Positions 56,391-64,000 of a DNA stretch of 64,000 bases are shown piece after piece. This stretch comes from an uncultured Olsenella sp. GTDB lineage: Bacteria > Actinomycetota > Coriobacteriia > Coriobacteriales > Atopobiaceae. Numbering within the stretch: position 1 is the stretch's first letter; every line of letters begins with the position of its first letter. The stretch is from contig OMVJ01000009.1 of assembly GCA_900314495.1 (NCBI GenBank), positions 1-64,000 of the forward strand. The letters are read 5' to 3'. A program made the translations under genes and the position numbers. A model generated the notes under the pieces. The model was given only the letters and a program-made list of their open reading frames with translations. It did not search any database and was not told the origin of the DNA.

Positions 56391-56720
56391 GAAGAAAGCC
56401 CGCCCCCAACGAACGCGACAGAGAACTCTGCCTTCGTCAAGGACGGGCCTTGCGGCTCGCGGTGCCACCTTGATTCGCGGGGTCGGGCGGTTACGTCTTG
56501 AGCTTGCCCCTCCCCACGCACTTTTCCGGGTGCCAACACACCCTGGCACGTGACGTGCGCCCTACGTCGCAGCCTACTTGGTGACCCTGCGCCGCGCCTG
56601 GTTCCCGCAGCCCATGCCCCATTCGGTGCGCCCTCGGCGGCCCATTCGACACCCCGCATCTCGTCCCGGATCACACCGTCCCGGGCTCTCTCTGCGCGCG
56701 CTGGTGACTACTTTTCCGCT
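56391..56720 (-). promoter_or_regulatory. T-box leader of the trp operon
   Basis: On the minus strand the T-box sequence AAGGTGGCACCGCGAGCC (56471-56454) is followed by a terminator: GCCCGTCC (56448-56441) pairs with GGGGGCGGGC (56407-56398), then TTTCTTC (56397-56391). Uncharged tRNA would favour the antiterminator. The specifier loop is not resolved; TGG occurs several times, and tRNA-Trp is inferred from the genes. The 5' limit is approximate. Confidence 0.85.
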
Positions 56721-56829
56721 TCTTCGGTTTGGTGGAACTATTCGATTGACAGGAAGAATAGCACCCAAGGCATATTCCGCGGATGCGGAAACGATTCTGT
56801 AACAAGGGGGACACCGCCACCGGTCGCCG

Positions 56830-57324
56830 CTACTCCCCCTTGGCCTGGCGCTCGCGGTATGCCGCAAGGTCACGCTGGTACTCCACGCCGCGACGCCTGA
56901 GCAGCTTCGTAATAACAAACGTGAGCACGAAGAGAATCAGCAGGTAGAGGGCCACGAACAGGGCCCAGGCAGCCGGTACGTCAGCCGGCAGCCAATTGCC
57001 CAGCAGCGCGCACAGCACCAGCACGGGGAAGTACGTAAGGCCGAAGCCCGCCACGCGCCTGCCGTATGCGATGCCAAAGGCCCGCTCCCAGTTGAACCAC
57101 AGCTGCTGGAGCACCCCACAGGCCACACCCGCCAGAATGAAGCTGAGGCAGAAGGCCATGCCAGTGTCCCACACGCCGGCCGCCGCACCGGCCAGCAGCG
57201 CAACAGCCAGCATGCCGCACGCCATGCCAGAGCCCGCGTAATACCCGGCGCCTATGGCCGCGCCGGCGCGCACGAACGGCCCATCCTGCCCAAAGCCCTG
57301 GTCTGCTCCATCGTTCTTCTTCAT
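56830..57324 (-). CDS. DUF3021 membrane protein
   Basis: This 164-residue protein has four membrane helices with the DUF3021 pattern and a basic C-terminal tail (EYQRDLAAYRERQAKGE). The ATG follows GGAGGGG. DUF3021 genes are regularly paired with a LytTR regulator, as here, and are thought to modulate it at the membrane. About 100 bases to its right on the trp side hold nothing recognisable. Confidence 0.78.
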   Translation of the reverse strand: MKKNDGADQGFGQDGPFVRAGAAIGAGYYAGSGMACGMLAVALLAGAAAGVWDTGMAFCLSFILAGVACGVLQQLWFNWERAFGIAYGRRVAGFGLTYFPVLVLCALLGNWLPADVPAAWALFVALYLLILFVLTFVITKLLRRRGVEYQRDLAAYRERQAKGE

Positions 57325-57346
57325 CAGACTCGCCCCCTCCTTGCCG

Positions 57347-57802
57347 CTAGCTAGCGGCACCGATCTTCTCCTTAATGGCCTGCGCATACGTTCGCGTGAC
57401 CACCGCACGCTGGCCGCCGTCCAGCTCCAGCACCATGCGGCCGTTTGGCTCCGGCCGGATGGCCACCACCTTGTCGAAGTTGACGATGACCTGCCGGGAC
57501 ACGCGCACGAACTCCGTTCCCTGCAAGGCCGCCTCAACCTCAAAGAGCCTCATGGGGCTCTCCAGCGCGCGGCCGTCAACCGTGCGGATGAGTACCCGGC
57601 GCTCCTCCACCTCCACAAGCGCCACCTGGCTCAGTGGAATCAGGCGTCGCTCACTGCAGGTGGGGCTCTCGTAGCCCGTCAGCCGCCCCGTCGCCGCGCG
57701 TAGGCACCGCACGATGCGGCCCACGCGTTCGTCTCCTGGCGCGCAGCGAACGGTCACCTCCAGCTGGCTGCGGCCCTCCTCCTCAATCACTTGCACGTCC
57801 AT
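57347..57802 (-). CDS. LytTR-domain transcriptional regulator
   Basis: This 151-residue protein has no receiver domain. An N-terminal region of about 50 residues is followed by a LytTR DNA-binding domain (LIPLSQVALVEVEERRVLIR, then FVRVSRQVIVNFDKVVAIRP). GAGGAGGATGCG precedes the ATG at 57802. It forms an operon with the DUF3021 gene 22 bases downstream. Confidence 0.88.
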   Translation of the reverse strand: MDVQVIEEEGRSQLEVTVRCAPGDERVGRIVRCLRAATGRLTGYESPTCSERRLIPLSQVALVEVEERRVLIRTVDGRALESPMRLFEVEAALQGTEFVRVSRQVIVNFDKVVAIRPEPNGRMVLELDGGQRAVVTRTYAQAIKEKIGAAS

Positions 57803-57921
57803 CGCATCCTCCTCGCCCTTGCCTTGACTACAAGGTACTCGCTGGAGAACGGCAGACCCTTGACACAGAACCCACATGCACGAATGGGCAACCGAGTTGC
57901 ACGCGAGAATCGATTCTCTTC

Positions 57922-58010
57922 GTTCGCAAAGATTTTTCTCTAGAGATTCAATTTCGTTGCGTTCGCAAAGAGTTTCTCGATAGGTGATGATATAGTTGCG
58001 TTCACAAAGA
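57922..58010. promoter_or_regulatory. Three operators with 39-bp spacing before hipBA
   Basis: GTTCGCAAAGA occurs at 57922-57932 and 57961-57971, and GTTCACAAAGA at 58000-58010, exactly 39 bases apart each time. The best copy is a TTGCG-TT-CGCAA dyad. A TATAGT hexamer at 57991-57996 may be the -10. HipB binding is inferred. Confidence 0.75.
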
Positions 58011-58036
58011 AATTAGCGTGGCTCGGGGGCGGGGAA

Positions 58037-58255
58037 ATGGATCGAATACTCACCACGAAGGACATCGGAACCGCAATCCGCAAAGAGCGCAAGCGGCAGG
58101 GCTACACGCAGGTGCAGCTTTCCGAGCTCACGGGCATCGGGGTCTCGTACATCGGCAACATCGAGCGGGGCAAGGTGACGGCGGAGATTGGCAAGGCGCT
58201 CGAGCTTCTCACCCTGCTCGGGATTGACATCTTCGTGCAAAAGCGGGGTGAGTAG
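58037..58255 (+). CDS. hipB: HipB-like antitoxin, XRE family
   Basis: This 72-residue protein is mainly a Cro/CI helix-turn-helix (GTAIRKERKRQGYTQVQLSE and GIGVSYIGNIERGK). It ends two bases before hipA, the toxin gene. It should bind HipA and repress the operon through the repeats just upstream. Confidence 0.9.
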   Translation: MDRILTTKDIGTAIRKERKRQGYTQVQLSELTGIGVSYIGNIERGKVTAEIGKALELLTLLGIDIFVQKRGE

Positions 58256-58257
58256 CA

Positions 58258-59538
58258 ATGGAGTTGCTCGTCGGACGCCTGCAAGGAGCTGCGCCAACGC
58301 TGGTCGGCCGCATTGCGGGAACCCGCGAGGACGGCTGCCACTTCAGCTATGACCCAGAGTACCTGGCCAGCGATGGCGCCCAGCCACTTTCCCTCTCACT
58401 GCCGCTCAGTGCGGAGCCCTACGCCCAGCCGGCGTTCAGGCCCTATTTCGAGGGTCTCCTCCCCGAGGGGGAGCCTCGGGCACGCCTTGCGGCGGAAATC
58501 GAGGTCAGCGAGAACGACTGGCTCTCCATTCTCTCGTACAGCGGGCGGGACTGCATAGGTGACGTTGTCATCTCTTCGGACGGCGACCACCTTGCAACAA
58601 TGGCTGGCGAGTTCGGTTATGAGCCGATTCCCAGCGAAGAGCTCGAATCGATCTTCTCCAGCCCTCGCCGCATGGCGGCCTCCAACAACGCCTCTCGGCT
58701 CTCGCTGGCAGGCACGCAGGACAAGATCGGCCTCGCTCACGCTCCTACTGGGCCGTGGGACGATGGCTGGCTCCGTCCCAAGGGGCTCAGCGCGACGACC
58801 CATATTCTGAAGACAAGCGAGCTGCGCGACCTGCCTGAGCTTGAGTTTGTTTGCATGGGCGCCGCCAAGCTATGCGGAATACCGTGCGCGACCACGCACC
58901 TCATCACCTGTGGTGGCAAAGCCGTCGTGGTAAGCGAACGCTTTGACCGCACGACTGCGACCAAGGACGGAAGCCTCGCGGTAACGCGTGTGCACCAAGA
59001 GGACCTGGCACAGGCATTCGGTGTGGATTCGGCTTCCAAGTACGCGGAGCTACCCGGAGGAACCGTAGGCGCAATCGCCAGCCTGATACGGCGGCATTCG
59101 TCGCGACCGCTGGCAGACCTCACGCAGCTGGCGGATGTGCTCCTCTTCAACTACCTGGTGGGCAACTGCGACGCCCACCTGAAGAACCTCTCGCTTTCGT
59201 ACGGGCACAAGGGCGGCGTACGGCTGGCGCCGGCATACGACCTCACCAGCACCACGTACTTCGAGCGGTTCTCGCGAGACATGGCAATGGACCTGGGAAG
59301 CCACCGCAACATAGACGAGGTCGCACCAGAGGACTTGGTATCCATGGCGGCGCAGCTACAGATTCCCGCCCCGGCCGTCCGCAGGCGGGCAGAAAACCTG
59401 CTCATACATGTTGCCTCCGGGCTTGCCAGCATGGCAGACTCGCCTGAGGCACTGGGGAGCACACCGTACGTGGTGGAGGACCTGCTGGAGGATATGGCCC
59501 CTCGCATCAGGACGGTGCGGGCGTTCGCCGAGGGATAG
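58258..59538 (+). CDS. hipA: HipA-family serine/threonine kinase toxin
   Basis: This 426-residue kinase has the HipA N-terminal domain (PYFEGLLPEGEPRARLA), the phosphate-binding loop region SLAGTQDKIG, the catalytic loop NCDAHLKN and the metal-binding AYDLTST. E. coli HipA phosphorylates GltX and causes growth arrest; the target here is unknown. All key residues look intact, so the toxin should be active. Confidence 0.92.
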   Translation: MELLVGRLQGAAPTLVGRIAGTREDGCHFSYDPEYLASDGAQPLSLSLPLSAEPYAQPAFRPYFEGLLPEGEPRARLAAEIEVSENDWLSILSYSGRDCIGDVVISSDGDHLATMAGEFGYEPIPSEELESIFSSPRRMAASNNASRLSLAGTQDKIGLAHAPTGPWDDGWLRPKGLSATTHILKTSELRDLPELEFVCMGAAKLCGIPCATTHLITCGGKAVVVSERFDRTTATKDGSLAVTRVHQEDLAQAFGVDSASKYAELPGGTVGAIASLIRRHSSRPLADLTQLADVLLFNYLVGNCDAHLKNLSLSYGHKGGVRLAPAYDLTSTTYFERFSRDMAMDLGSHRNIDEVAPEDLVSMAAQLQIPAPAVRRRAENLLIHVASGLASMADSPEALGSTPYVVEDLLEDMAPRIRTVRAFAEG

Positions 59539-59572
59539 GGACGGGCCGCTCACGATGGCGCTGCCCTCTCGT

Positions 59573-60535
59573 CTACTCCTCGCCCTGGCCCAGCACGCGA
59601 ATCTGGTCCCCCGCGCGCACGGTGCCCCCGCGCGTGACCACGCAGAAGATGCCGCGCGTGGGCATGACGCACATGCCCGTCTTGCGGCGGATCTCGCAGT
59701 CGTTGTGGCACTTCTTGCCAATCTGCGTCACCACCAGGCGCGCCGGGCCAATGGCCAGCGTGGTGCCCACGGGCAGCTCGTGCACTGCGATGCCGCGGGT
59801 CAGGATGTTCTCCGCGAAGTCACCGGCTGCGAGGTCCGGGAAGCCGGACTCGCGCATCATCTGCACGGACTCGTCTGCCAGCAGGCTGACCTGGCGGTGC
59901 CAGTTGCCCGCGTGTGCGTCCCCCGCGATGCCCGAGCCAACCACGAGCTGGATGGCATCCACGGGGTGCTTGCGCTCGCCCTTGCGCTCGGAGACGCTGA
60001 CGGCCGCGACGGTGGCTACCTGCGGCGCATTGGCAGGCGCCGGCTCGGCGGCGGCTTCGCCCTCCGCGCCCTCCCGCACGAAGTGGCCGGACTTGCCGCC
60101 GTCCTTCTCAAGCAGGCGCACGTCCGTGAGCACCATGTCGCGCTGGTTGGCCTTGCACATGTCGTAGATGGTCAGACAGGCAACGGACGCCGCCGTCATG
60201 GCCTCCATCTCCACGCCCGTCTCGCCGCAGCAGCGGGTGGTGGCCTCCACGGCAATGCCGTCAGGCTCGTAGCTAAAGCTCACGTCCACGCCAGTCAGCT
60301 GGATGGGGTGGCACATGGGCACCAGCTCCCAGGTGCGCTTGGCCGCCATGATGCCCGCAACCTGCGCAACCGCCAAGACGTCGCCCTTCTTAACGCCGCC
60401 TGTGCGCACGAGCTCGAGCGTCTGAGCGTTCATGAGCACCTTGCCAGCCGCGCGCGCCACGCGCTGGGTCTTGGGCTTCTGCGACACGTCCACCATGCGG
60501 GCGCGTCCCTGGTCGTTGAAGTGCGTGAGCGGCAT
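59573..60535 (-). CDS. moaC: MoaC-MOSC fusion protein
   Basis: This 320-residue protein joins MoaC (residues 1 to about 160: [36 protein letters not shown]), which makes cyclic pyranopterin phosphate with MoaA, to a MOSC domain (from about 185: [20 protein letters not shown], with Cys in [10 protein letters not shown]). MOSC domains move sulfur or bind molybdenum cofactor. A short Ala/Glu/Pro linker joins them. It starts 3 bases after moaA ends. Confidence 0.92.
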   Translation of the reverse strand: MPLTHFNDQGRARMVDVSQKPKTQRVARAAGKVLMNAQTLELVRTGGVKKGDVLAVAQVAGIMAAKRTWELVPMCHPIQLTGVDVSFSYEPDGIAVEATTRCCGETGVEMEAMTAASVACLTIYDMCKANQRDMVLTDVRLLEKDGGKSGHFVREGAEGEAAAEPAPANAPQVATVAAVSVSERKGERKHPVDAIQLVVGSGIAGDAHAGNWHRQVSLLADESVQMMRESGFPDLAAGDFAENILTRGIAVHELPVGTTLAIGPARLVVTQIGKKCHNDCEIRRKTGMCVMPTRGIFCVVTRGGTVRAGDQIRVLGQGEE

Positions 60536-60538
60536 GGC

Positions 60539-61513
60539 TCAGCCCCCTATCTCGTTCATGGCACGGAGCGACTCGCTCGCGTGCGTCCTGTCCATGTGGT
60601 GTTGCGCCGGCTTGCCGTAGATGCCGCGGCGGATGGCCTCCACCAGCTCCGGCCCTTCCAGGCCGCGGAGCGGGATCTCCGTGGAGGAGTGCAGGCAGGG
60701 CTTGAGCCTGCCGTCCGACGTGATGCGGATGCGGTTGCATTCGGAGCAGAACCGGTGGCTGAGCGGGCGAATGAGACCCACCGTGCCCCTCCAGCCAGGC
60801 ATGCGGAAGAGCTGCGTCACGCCGTCGCCGCGCACGGGCTCCAGCCCGGGCAAGGCGTCCAGAACCACGTCCGCCGGGACGAACCTCTGGCGCGGCCAAC
60901 AGGCGCACTCCCCCATGGGCATCAGCTCGATGAAGCGCACGGAACTCACGCCAAGGGGGCCGTCCGCGCCGTTGCGCGCCAAGCCGGCGATGCGGGTGAC
61001 CTCGTCCACGTTGACGCCGCCCATGAGCACACAGTTGACCTTGATAGGGTCCAGGCCCGCCCGGTGCGCGGCACGCAGGCCAGCCAGGGCGTCTTCCAAG
61101 TGCCCACGCCGCGTGATGGCCTGGTAGCGCGCCGGGTCAAGCGTGTCCAGGCTGACGTTCACGCGGGAGAGACCCGCCGCCTTCAGGTCCACCGCAAGGG
61201 CCGCGAGCAGCGTCGCATTGGTGGTCATAGTTACTTCGTTGATGCCAGGCACAGCGGCAAGCATGCGCACCAAGTCCACGATGCCGCGGCGTACGAGGGG
61301 CTCGCCGCCCGTTATGCGCAGCTTGCGTATGCCCAGGCTCGCCGCCGCGCGGACGATGGCCTCCATCTCCTCGAAGCTCAGAATGTCCGAGTGGGCCAGC
61401 TTGGGCACGCCGTTCTCCGGCATGCAGTACGTGCACCGGCAGTTGCACAGATCGGTGACAGAAAGCCGCAGGTAGCTGATCTCTCGCTCTTGCCTATCGA
61501 GCACCGCGCTCAC
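60539..61513 (-). CDS. moaA: GTP 3',8-cyclase MoaA
   Basis: MoaA (324 residues) is a radical-SAM enzyme that starts molybdenum-cofactor synthesis from GTP. The N-terminal cluster motif is CNCRCTYC, the C-terminal cluster cysteines are in FCSECNRIRITSDGRLKPCL, and the protein ends in the required Gly-Gly. The start is a GTG inside the 3' end of modC (20-base overlap) with a weak ribosome site. Confidence 0.94.
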   Translation of the reverse strand: MSAVLDRQEREISYLRLSVTDLCNCRCTYCMPENGVPKLAHSDILSFEEMEAIVRAAASLGIRKLRITGGEPLVRRGIVDLVRMLAAVPGINEVTMTTNATLLAALAVDLKAAGLSRVNVSLDTLDPARYQAITRRGHLEDALAGLRAAHRAGLDPIKVNCVLMGGVNVDEVTRIAGLARNGADGPLGVSSVRFIELMPMGECACWPRQRFVPADVVLDALPGLEPVRGDGVTQLFRMPGWRGTVGLIRPLSHRFCSECNRIRITSDGRLKPCLHSSTEIPLRGLEGPELVEAIRRGIYGKPAQHHMDRTHASESLRAMNEIGG

Positions 61514-62561
61514 CGCCCGTCAGAGGCATGACACAGGCCGGGTCTATGGTCAGTGCCAGCCGGGAGGGGTTGCCCAGCCGAGCCCAGTCGTCCTTCTCGA
61601 GCTCGTAGCGCAGAAGGCCGCCCGCCGGAGTGCGCAGCATAACGATGGTGGAGAAGGTGCTGTCGATCACCCGGTCAACGGTGCAAGGAATTCTGTTGCA
61701 GTCACCCTGGCAGGCTGGCCGGAAGTAGTGGGCGCGAATGCCCACGTCCGTCACGTCCGCGGGCACGGGAATACCGGTCGCCAGCGTGACGCCCCAGTCC
61801 TCGCAGCGAAGCATGCCGTCCCCCACCACCGTGGCGTGGCTCACGTTCTTGCAGCCGCTTATGAGGGCCGCCCCAAGCGTGAGCGGGCGCGCGAAGAAGT
61901 CCCGAACGGGCAGCTTGGGCTCGGACTTGCCGTCGCTCAGCACGCAAACCGTATCGCACATGCGGTAGACCTCGTCGCGGTTGTGCGAGACGAAGACCGT
62001 CCCGCCCGGGAAGCTGCGCAGCGTGTCCGCGAGCTCCAGCTCCAACTGCCAGCGCAGGTAGCCGTCAAGCGCCGAGAAGGGCTCGTCCAGGAGGATGACC
62101 TCGGGCTCGTTGGCCAGGATGCGGGCCATGGCGCACCGCTGCTGCTGGCCGCCGGAGAGCTCTGCCGGGCGCGCGGCCTCCAGCCCCGTGAGGCGCATGA
62201 CCGCAATGTGGCGTTCGGCGCGCTCGCGGCGGTCCGCCTTGCTGCCCCCGCGCACGCCGCACATCACGTTCTGCAGCACGGTCATGTTGGGAAAGAGGGC
62301 GTAGTTCTGGAAGAGGTAGCCAACACGCCGCTGCTGGGGCGGCAGGTCAATGCGCTTGTCCGAATCGAACAGTACGCGGTCACCCAGCACAATGCGGCCG
62401 CTGTCCGGTCGCTCTATGCCCGCGATGCACTTGAGGGTCATGGACTTTCCGCAGCCCGAGGCGCCCAGGAGGCCCAGAACCTCGTTGGGGCGGTCCACCT
62501 GCACGTTCACGTCCAAGGTGAAGGTGCGCAGGCGCTTCCGTATGCTGACCGTGAGCGCCAT
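61494..62561 (-). CDS. modC: Molybdate ABC transporter ATP-binding protein
   Basis: ModC (355 residues) has Walker [10 protein letters not shown], signature LSGGQQQR and Walker [13 protein letters not shown], followed by a C-terminal regulatory part of about 120 residues. The P-loop ends in Ser-Met instead of the usual Ser-Thr. Its ATG overlaps the modB stop (TAATG). It is followed by moaA, tying molybdate uptake to cofactor synthesis. Confidence 0.92.
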   Translation of the reverse strand: MALTVSIRKRLRTFTLDVNVQVDRPNEVLGLLGASGCGKSMTLKCIAGIERPDSGRIVLGDRVLFDSDKRIDLPPQQRRVGYLFQNYALFPNMTVLQNVMCGVRGGSKADRRERAERHIAVMRLTGLEAARPAELSGGQQQRCAMARILANEPEVILLDEPFSALDGYLRWQLELELADTLRSFPGGTVFVSHNRDEVYRMCDTVCVLSDGKSEPKLPVRDFFARPLTLGAALISGCKNVSHATVVGDGMLRCEDWGVTLATGIPVPADVTDVGIRAHYFRPACQGDCNRIPCTVDRVIDSTFSTIVMLRTPAGGLLRYELEKDDWARLGNPSRLALTIDPACVMPLTGGERGAR

Positions 62562-63241
62562 TACGCTACGCCCCCCGTTGCCTTGGAGCGCGACCGCTGC
62601 TCCAGGAAGTTCATGGCCAGCAGCACCACGGCAGAGATGGCAAGGTTCACGAGCACCCAACGGAAGGCCAGGGCGTCGTCCCCCGTACGCCACAGCTGGT
62701 ACACCGTGGTGGAGATGGTAGCCGTGGTGCCTGGGGTGTAGCCGGCAATCATGGAGGTGGCGCCATACTCGCCCAGCGCCCGCGCGAAGGCCAGGACCGC
62801 GCCGGCTATGATGCCCTGCCGGCAGCACGGCATCTTCACGCGCCAGAAGGTCCAGACGTTGGACTTGCCGAGCGTGCGCGCCGCGTCCGCCAGGGAGCGG
62901 TCGAAGGATTCGAAGGCGCCGCGCGCCGTGCGGTACATGAGGGGAAAGCTCACCACCACCGTGGCGAAGATGGCGGAGTACCAGCTCATGGTCAGCTTGA
63001 CGCCAAAGGTGGCCAGCACCCAGGAGCCAATGGGGCGGCGCGGACCCAGCAGAATGAGCAGCAGGTATCCCACGACCGTCGGAGGCAGGACCAGCGGCAG
63101 CGTCAGGATTACGTCCAGAATTCCCTTCATCAGGCGCGGCGCGCGGGCAACCAGGTCCGCCAGCCACACGCCAAGGAAGTAGACCACGACCGTGGAGACG
63201 GCCGCGATCCTCAGCGAGTTTATGAGCGGAAACCAATCCAT
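62561..63241 (-). CDS. modB: Molybdate ABC transporter permease
   Basis: ModB (226 residues) has about five membrane helices and the ATPase-docking loop ARALGEYGATSMIAG typical of molybdate/sulfate permeases. The ATG at 63241 follows AAGGAGC. No modA is in the window; the substrate is inferred from the moa neighbours. Confidence 0.9.
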   Translation of the reverse strand: MDWFPLINSLRIAAVSTVVVYFLGVWLADLVARAPRLMKGILDVILTLPLVLPPTVVGYLLLILLGPRRPIGSWVLATFGVKLTMSWYSAIFATVVVSFPLMYRTARGAFESFDRSLADAARTLGKSNVWTFWRVKMPCCRQGIIAGAVLAFARALGEYGATSMIAGYTPGTTATISTTVYQLWRTGDDALAFRWVLVNLAISAVVLLAMNFLEQRSRSKATGGVA

Positions 63242-63265
63242 GCTGCTCCTTGCATGAGACACGGG

Positions 63266-63296
63266 CGTGACAGGGGGACGTTTCCCTTTTGTCACG
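63266..63296. repeat. Palindromic repeat upstream of modB
   Basis: CGTGACA and TGTCACG arms around GGGGGACGTTTCCCTTT. It lies just before modB, and the frame of modB would read through it if started at 63310. Confidence 0.8.
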
Positions 63297-63409
63297 CACT
63301 CCTGTCGCATCCAATTACAAACTAATTGTTATGTTAACAGAATAAAAGTTAGGCCAACGGCCGATTCTTCTACGTCTTTGGGAACGCGAAGAGTCTAGCA
63401 TTGAATGCC

Positions 63410-63461
63410 CTCACAAAAGAATCCCCTCACGCACTGCGGTGTCCACAGCGCGAGAGGGGAT
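63410..63461 (-). terminator. Terminator after the transglutaminase-like gene
   Basis: ATCCCCTC with CGC (63421-63432) pairs with GCG and GAGGGGAT (to 63461); on the minus strand TCTTTTGTG follows. Confidence 0.7.
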
Positions 63462-63510
63462 CAACGGGCAAAAGGCTTCAGCTCAGACAAGGGGACGAGC
63501 CACGTGGAAT

Positions 63511-63541
63511 GTGACAAAAGGGAAACGTCCCCTTTTGTCAC
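63511..63541. repeat. Palindromic repeat at the end of the transglutaminase gene
   Basis: GTGACAAAAGGG (63511-63522) and CCCTTTTGTCAC (63530-63541) are perfect 12-base arms. The element ends one base before the stop codon of the neighbouring gene. Confidence 0.85.
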
Positions 63542-63542
63542 G

Positions 63543-64000
63543 CTACTTGCTCTCCTCGAAGGTGTAGGTGTACACGAAGTTCGCGGGATCGTACATGTCC
63601 AGCGGAGCGCCATCCACCTCGGCGTACGGGTAGTTGAAGTCGTTCAGAGGCTCGGCAGCCTGAGCGGGCTCCAGCGTGAGGTCGCGGCCGGACGTCTGCT
63701 GGATGCGCTTCTCGTCCCAGTTGCCCCAGTAGTACTCCTGCGTGGCCTTTGCATCGTCGGAGGACTTGTCCCACTTGTTCTTCAGGACGGCCTTCAGCAC
63801 GTCAGCGGGGTCAGCGGCAACCCAGCCGGTACCGGGCAGGTACCACTCGGCCCAGCAGTGCTGGCCCTTGGTGGCGTCGGCGTCGGTCATGCGGATGCCG
63901 AAGTGCTCGCGGGCGGGCACGCCCACGGCGCGGCACAGGCCGATAAAGGTGGAGTTGATGTCCGTGCACTTGCCGGTCATGGAGCCGGCCAGCAGGGAGC
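63543..64000 (-). CDS. Transglutaminase-like protein, C-terminal part
   Basis: The frame is open to the right edge, so the start is missing; about 152 residues are visible. The triad can be read: Cys in GKCTDINSTF, His in GQHCWAEWYL and Asp in VAADPADVL. Bacterial members are usually cysteine peptidases or amidases, often exported; the N-terminal part needed to judge export lies outside the window. Confidence 0.87.
   Translation of the reverse strand, partial: SLLAGSMTGKCTDINSTFIGLCRAVGVPAREHFGIRMTDADATKGQHCWAEWYLPGTGWVAADPADVLKAVLKNKWDKSSDDAKATQEYYWGNWDEKRIQQTSGRDLTLEPAQAAEPLNDFNYPYAEVDGAPLDMYDPANFVYTYTFEESK

Larger units (their letters stand above)
63242..63542. other. Gene-free region upstream of modB
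   Basis: The 301 bases hold two palindromic repeats (63266, 63511), an AT-rich stretch at about 63310-63350 likely to carry the modB promoter, and a terminator hairpin at 63421-63461. Confidence 0.6.

Overview
The window is high-GC DNA. Its gene content points to a strictly anaerobic, amino-acid-fermenting actinobacterium of the Coriobacteriia, most like Olsenella and other Atopobiaceae. The evidence is a selenoprotein glycine reductase, a V-type ATPase, a full selenocysteine pathway, and 2-hydroxyacyl-CoA-dehydratase-like Fe-S proteins with their ATPase activator. Taxonomy is inferred from content only. There are 64 genes: 63 protein genes (two cut by the window edges) and one tRNA. Most lie on the minus strand in long operons with ATGA or TAATG overlaps.

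1-9.5 kb is mixed: prepilin peptidase, cytoplasmic alpha-amylase, YfbR-type nucleotidase, DEDDh exonuclease, EamA transporter facing a LysR regulator, two adjacent DUF3841 genes, and a TetR gene with a clear promoter. 9.6-17.9 kb is the selenium locus, read leftward: selD, a family 4 glycosyltransferase, tRNA-Sec (selC), selA, selB, yedF and a cysteine desulfurase, with a DUF3343 gene divergent from selD. SelD is itself a selenoprotein (in-frame UGA at codon 17).

18-36 kb is an energy block on one strand, read leftward: grdE, grdB (Sec), trxB, trxA, grdA (Sec), grdC, grdD, a nine-gene V-ATPase operon in the Enterococcus ntp order, then a BCCT betaine-type transporter. Glycine reductase makes acetyl phosphate, thioredoxin supplies electrons, and the K subunit carries a Na+-binding signature. 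The block therefore looks like a Stickland module linked to a sodium pump and uptake.

36.4-42 kb holds two double-cubane-type paralogues flanking a TDT anion channel, a C_GCAxxG_C_C redox protein and one shared ATPase activator, with a 17-bp CsoR/CstR-like operator in the divergent region. This is the best candidate here for an undescribed system. 42.3-49.4 kb has a hypothetical nuclease-like gene, a structured gene-free element, an amino-acid ABC transporter, two molybdopterin genes and a PHP phosphoesterase. 49.6-56.7 kb is the trpEGDCFBA operon behind a T-box leader. 56.8-64 kb has a LytTR/DUF3021 pair, hipBA behind three operators exactly 39 bp apart, modBC-moaA-moaC/MOSC, and the end of a transglutaminase-like gene.

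A family of short palindromic repeats (arms of the type TGAGACA or GTGACA around a GGGGGACG core) is scattered through the window. It sits at gene ends and, twice, inside coding sequence.
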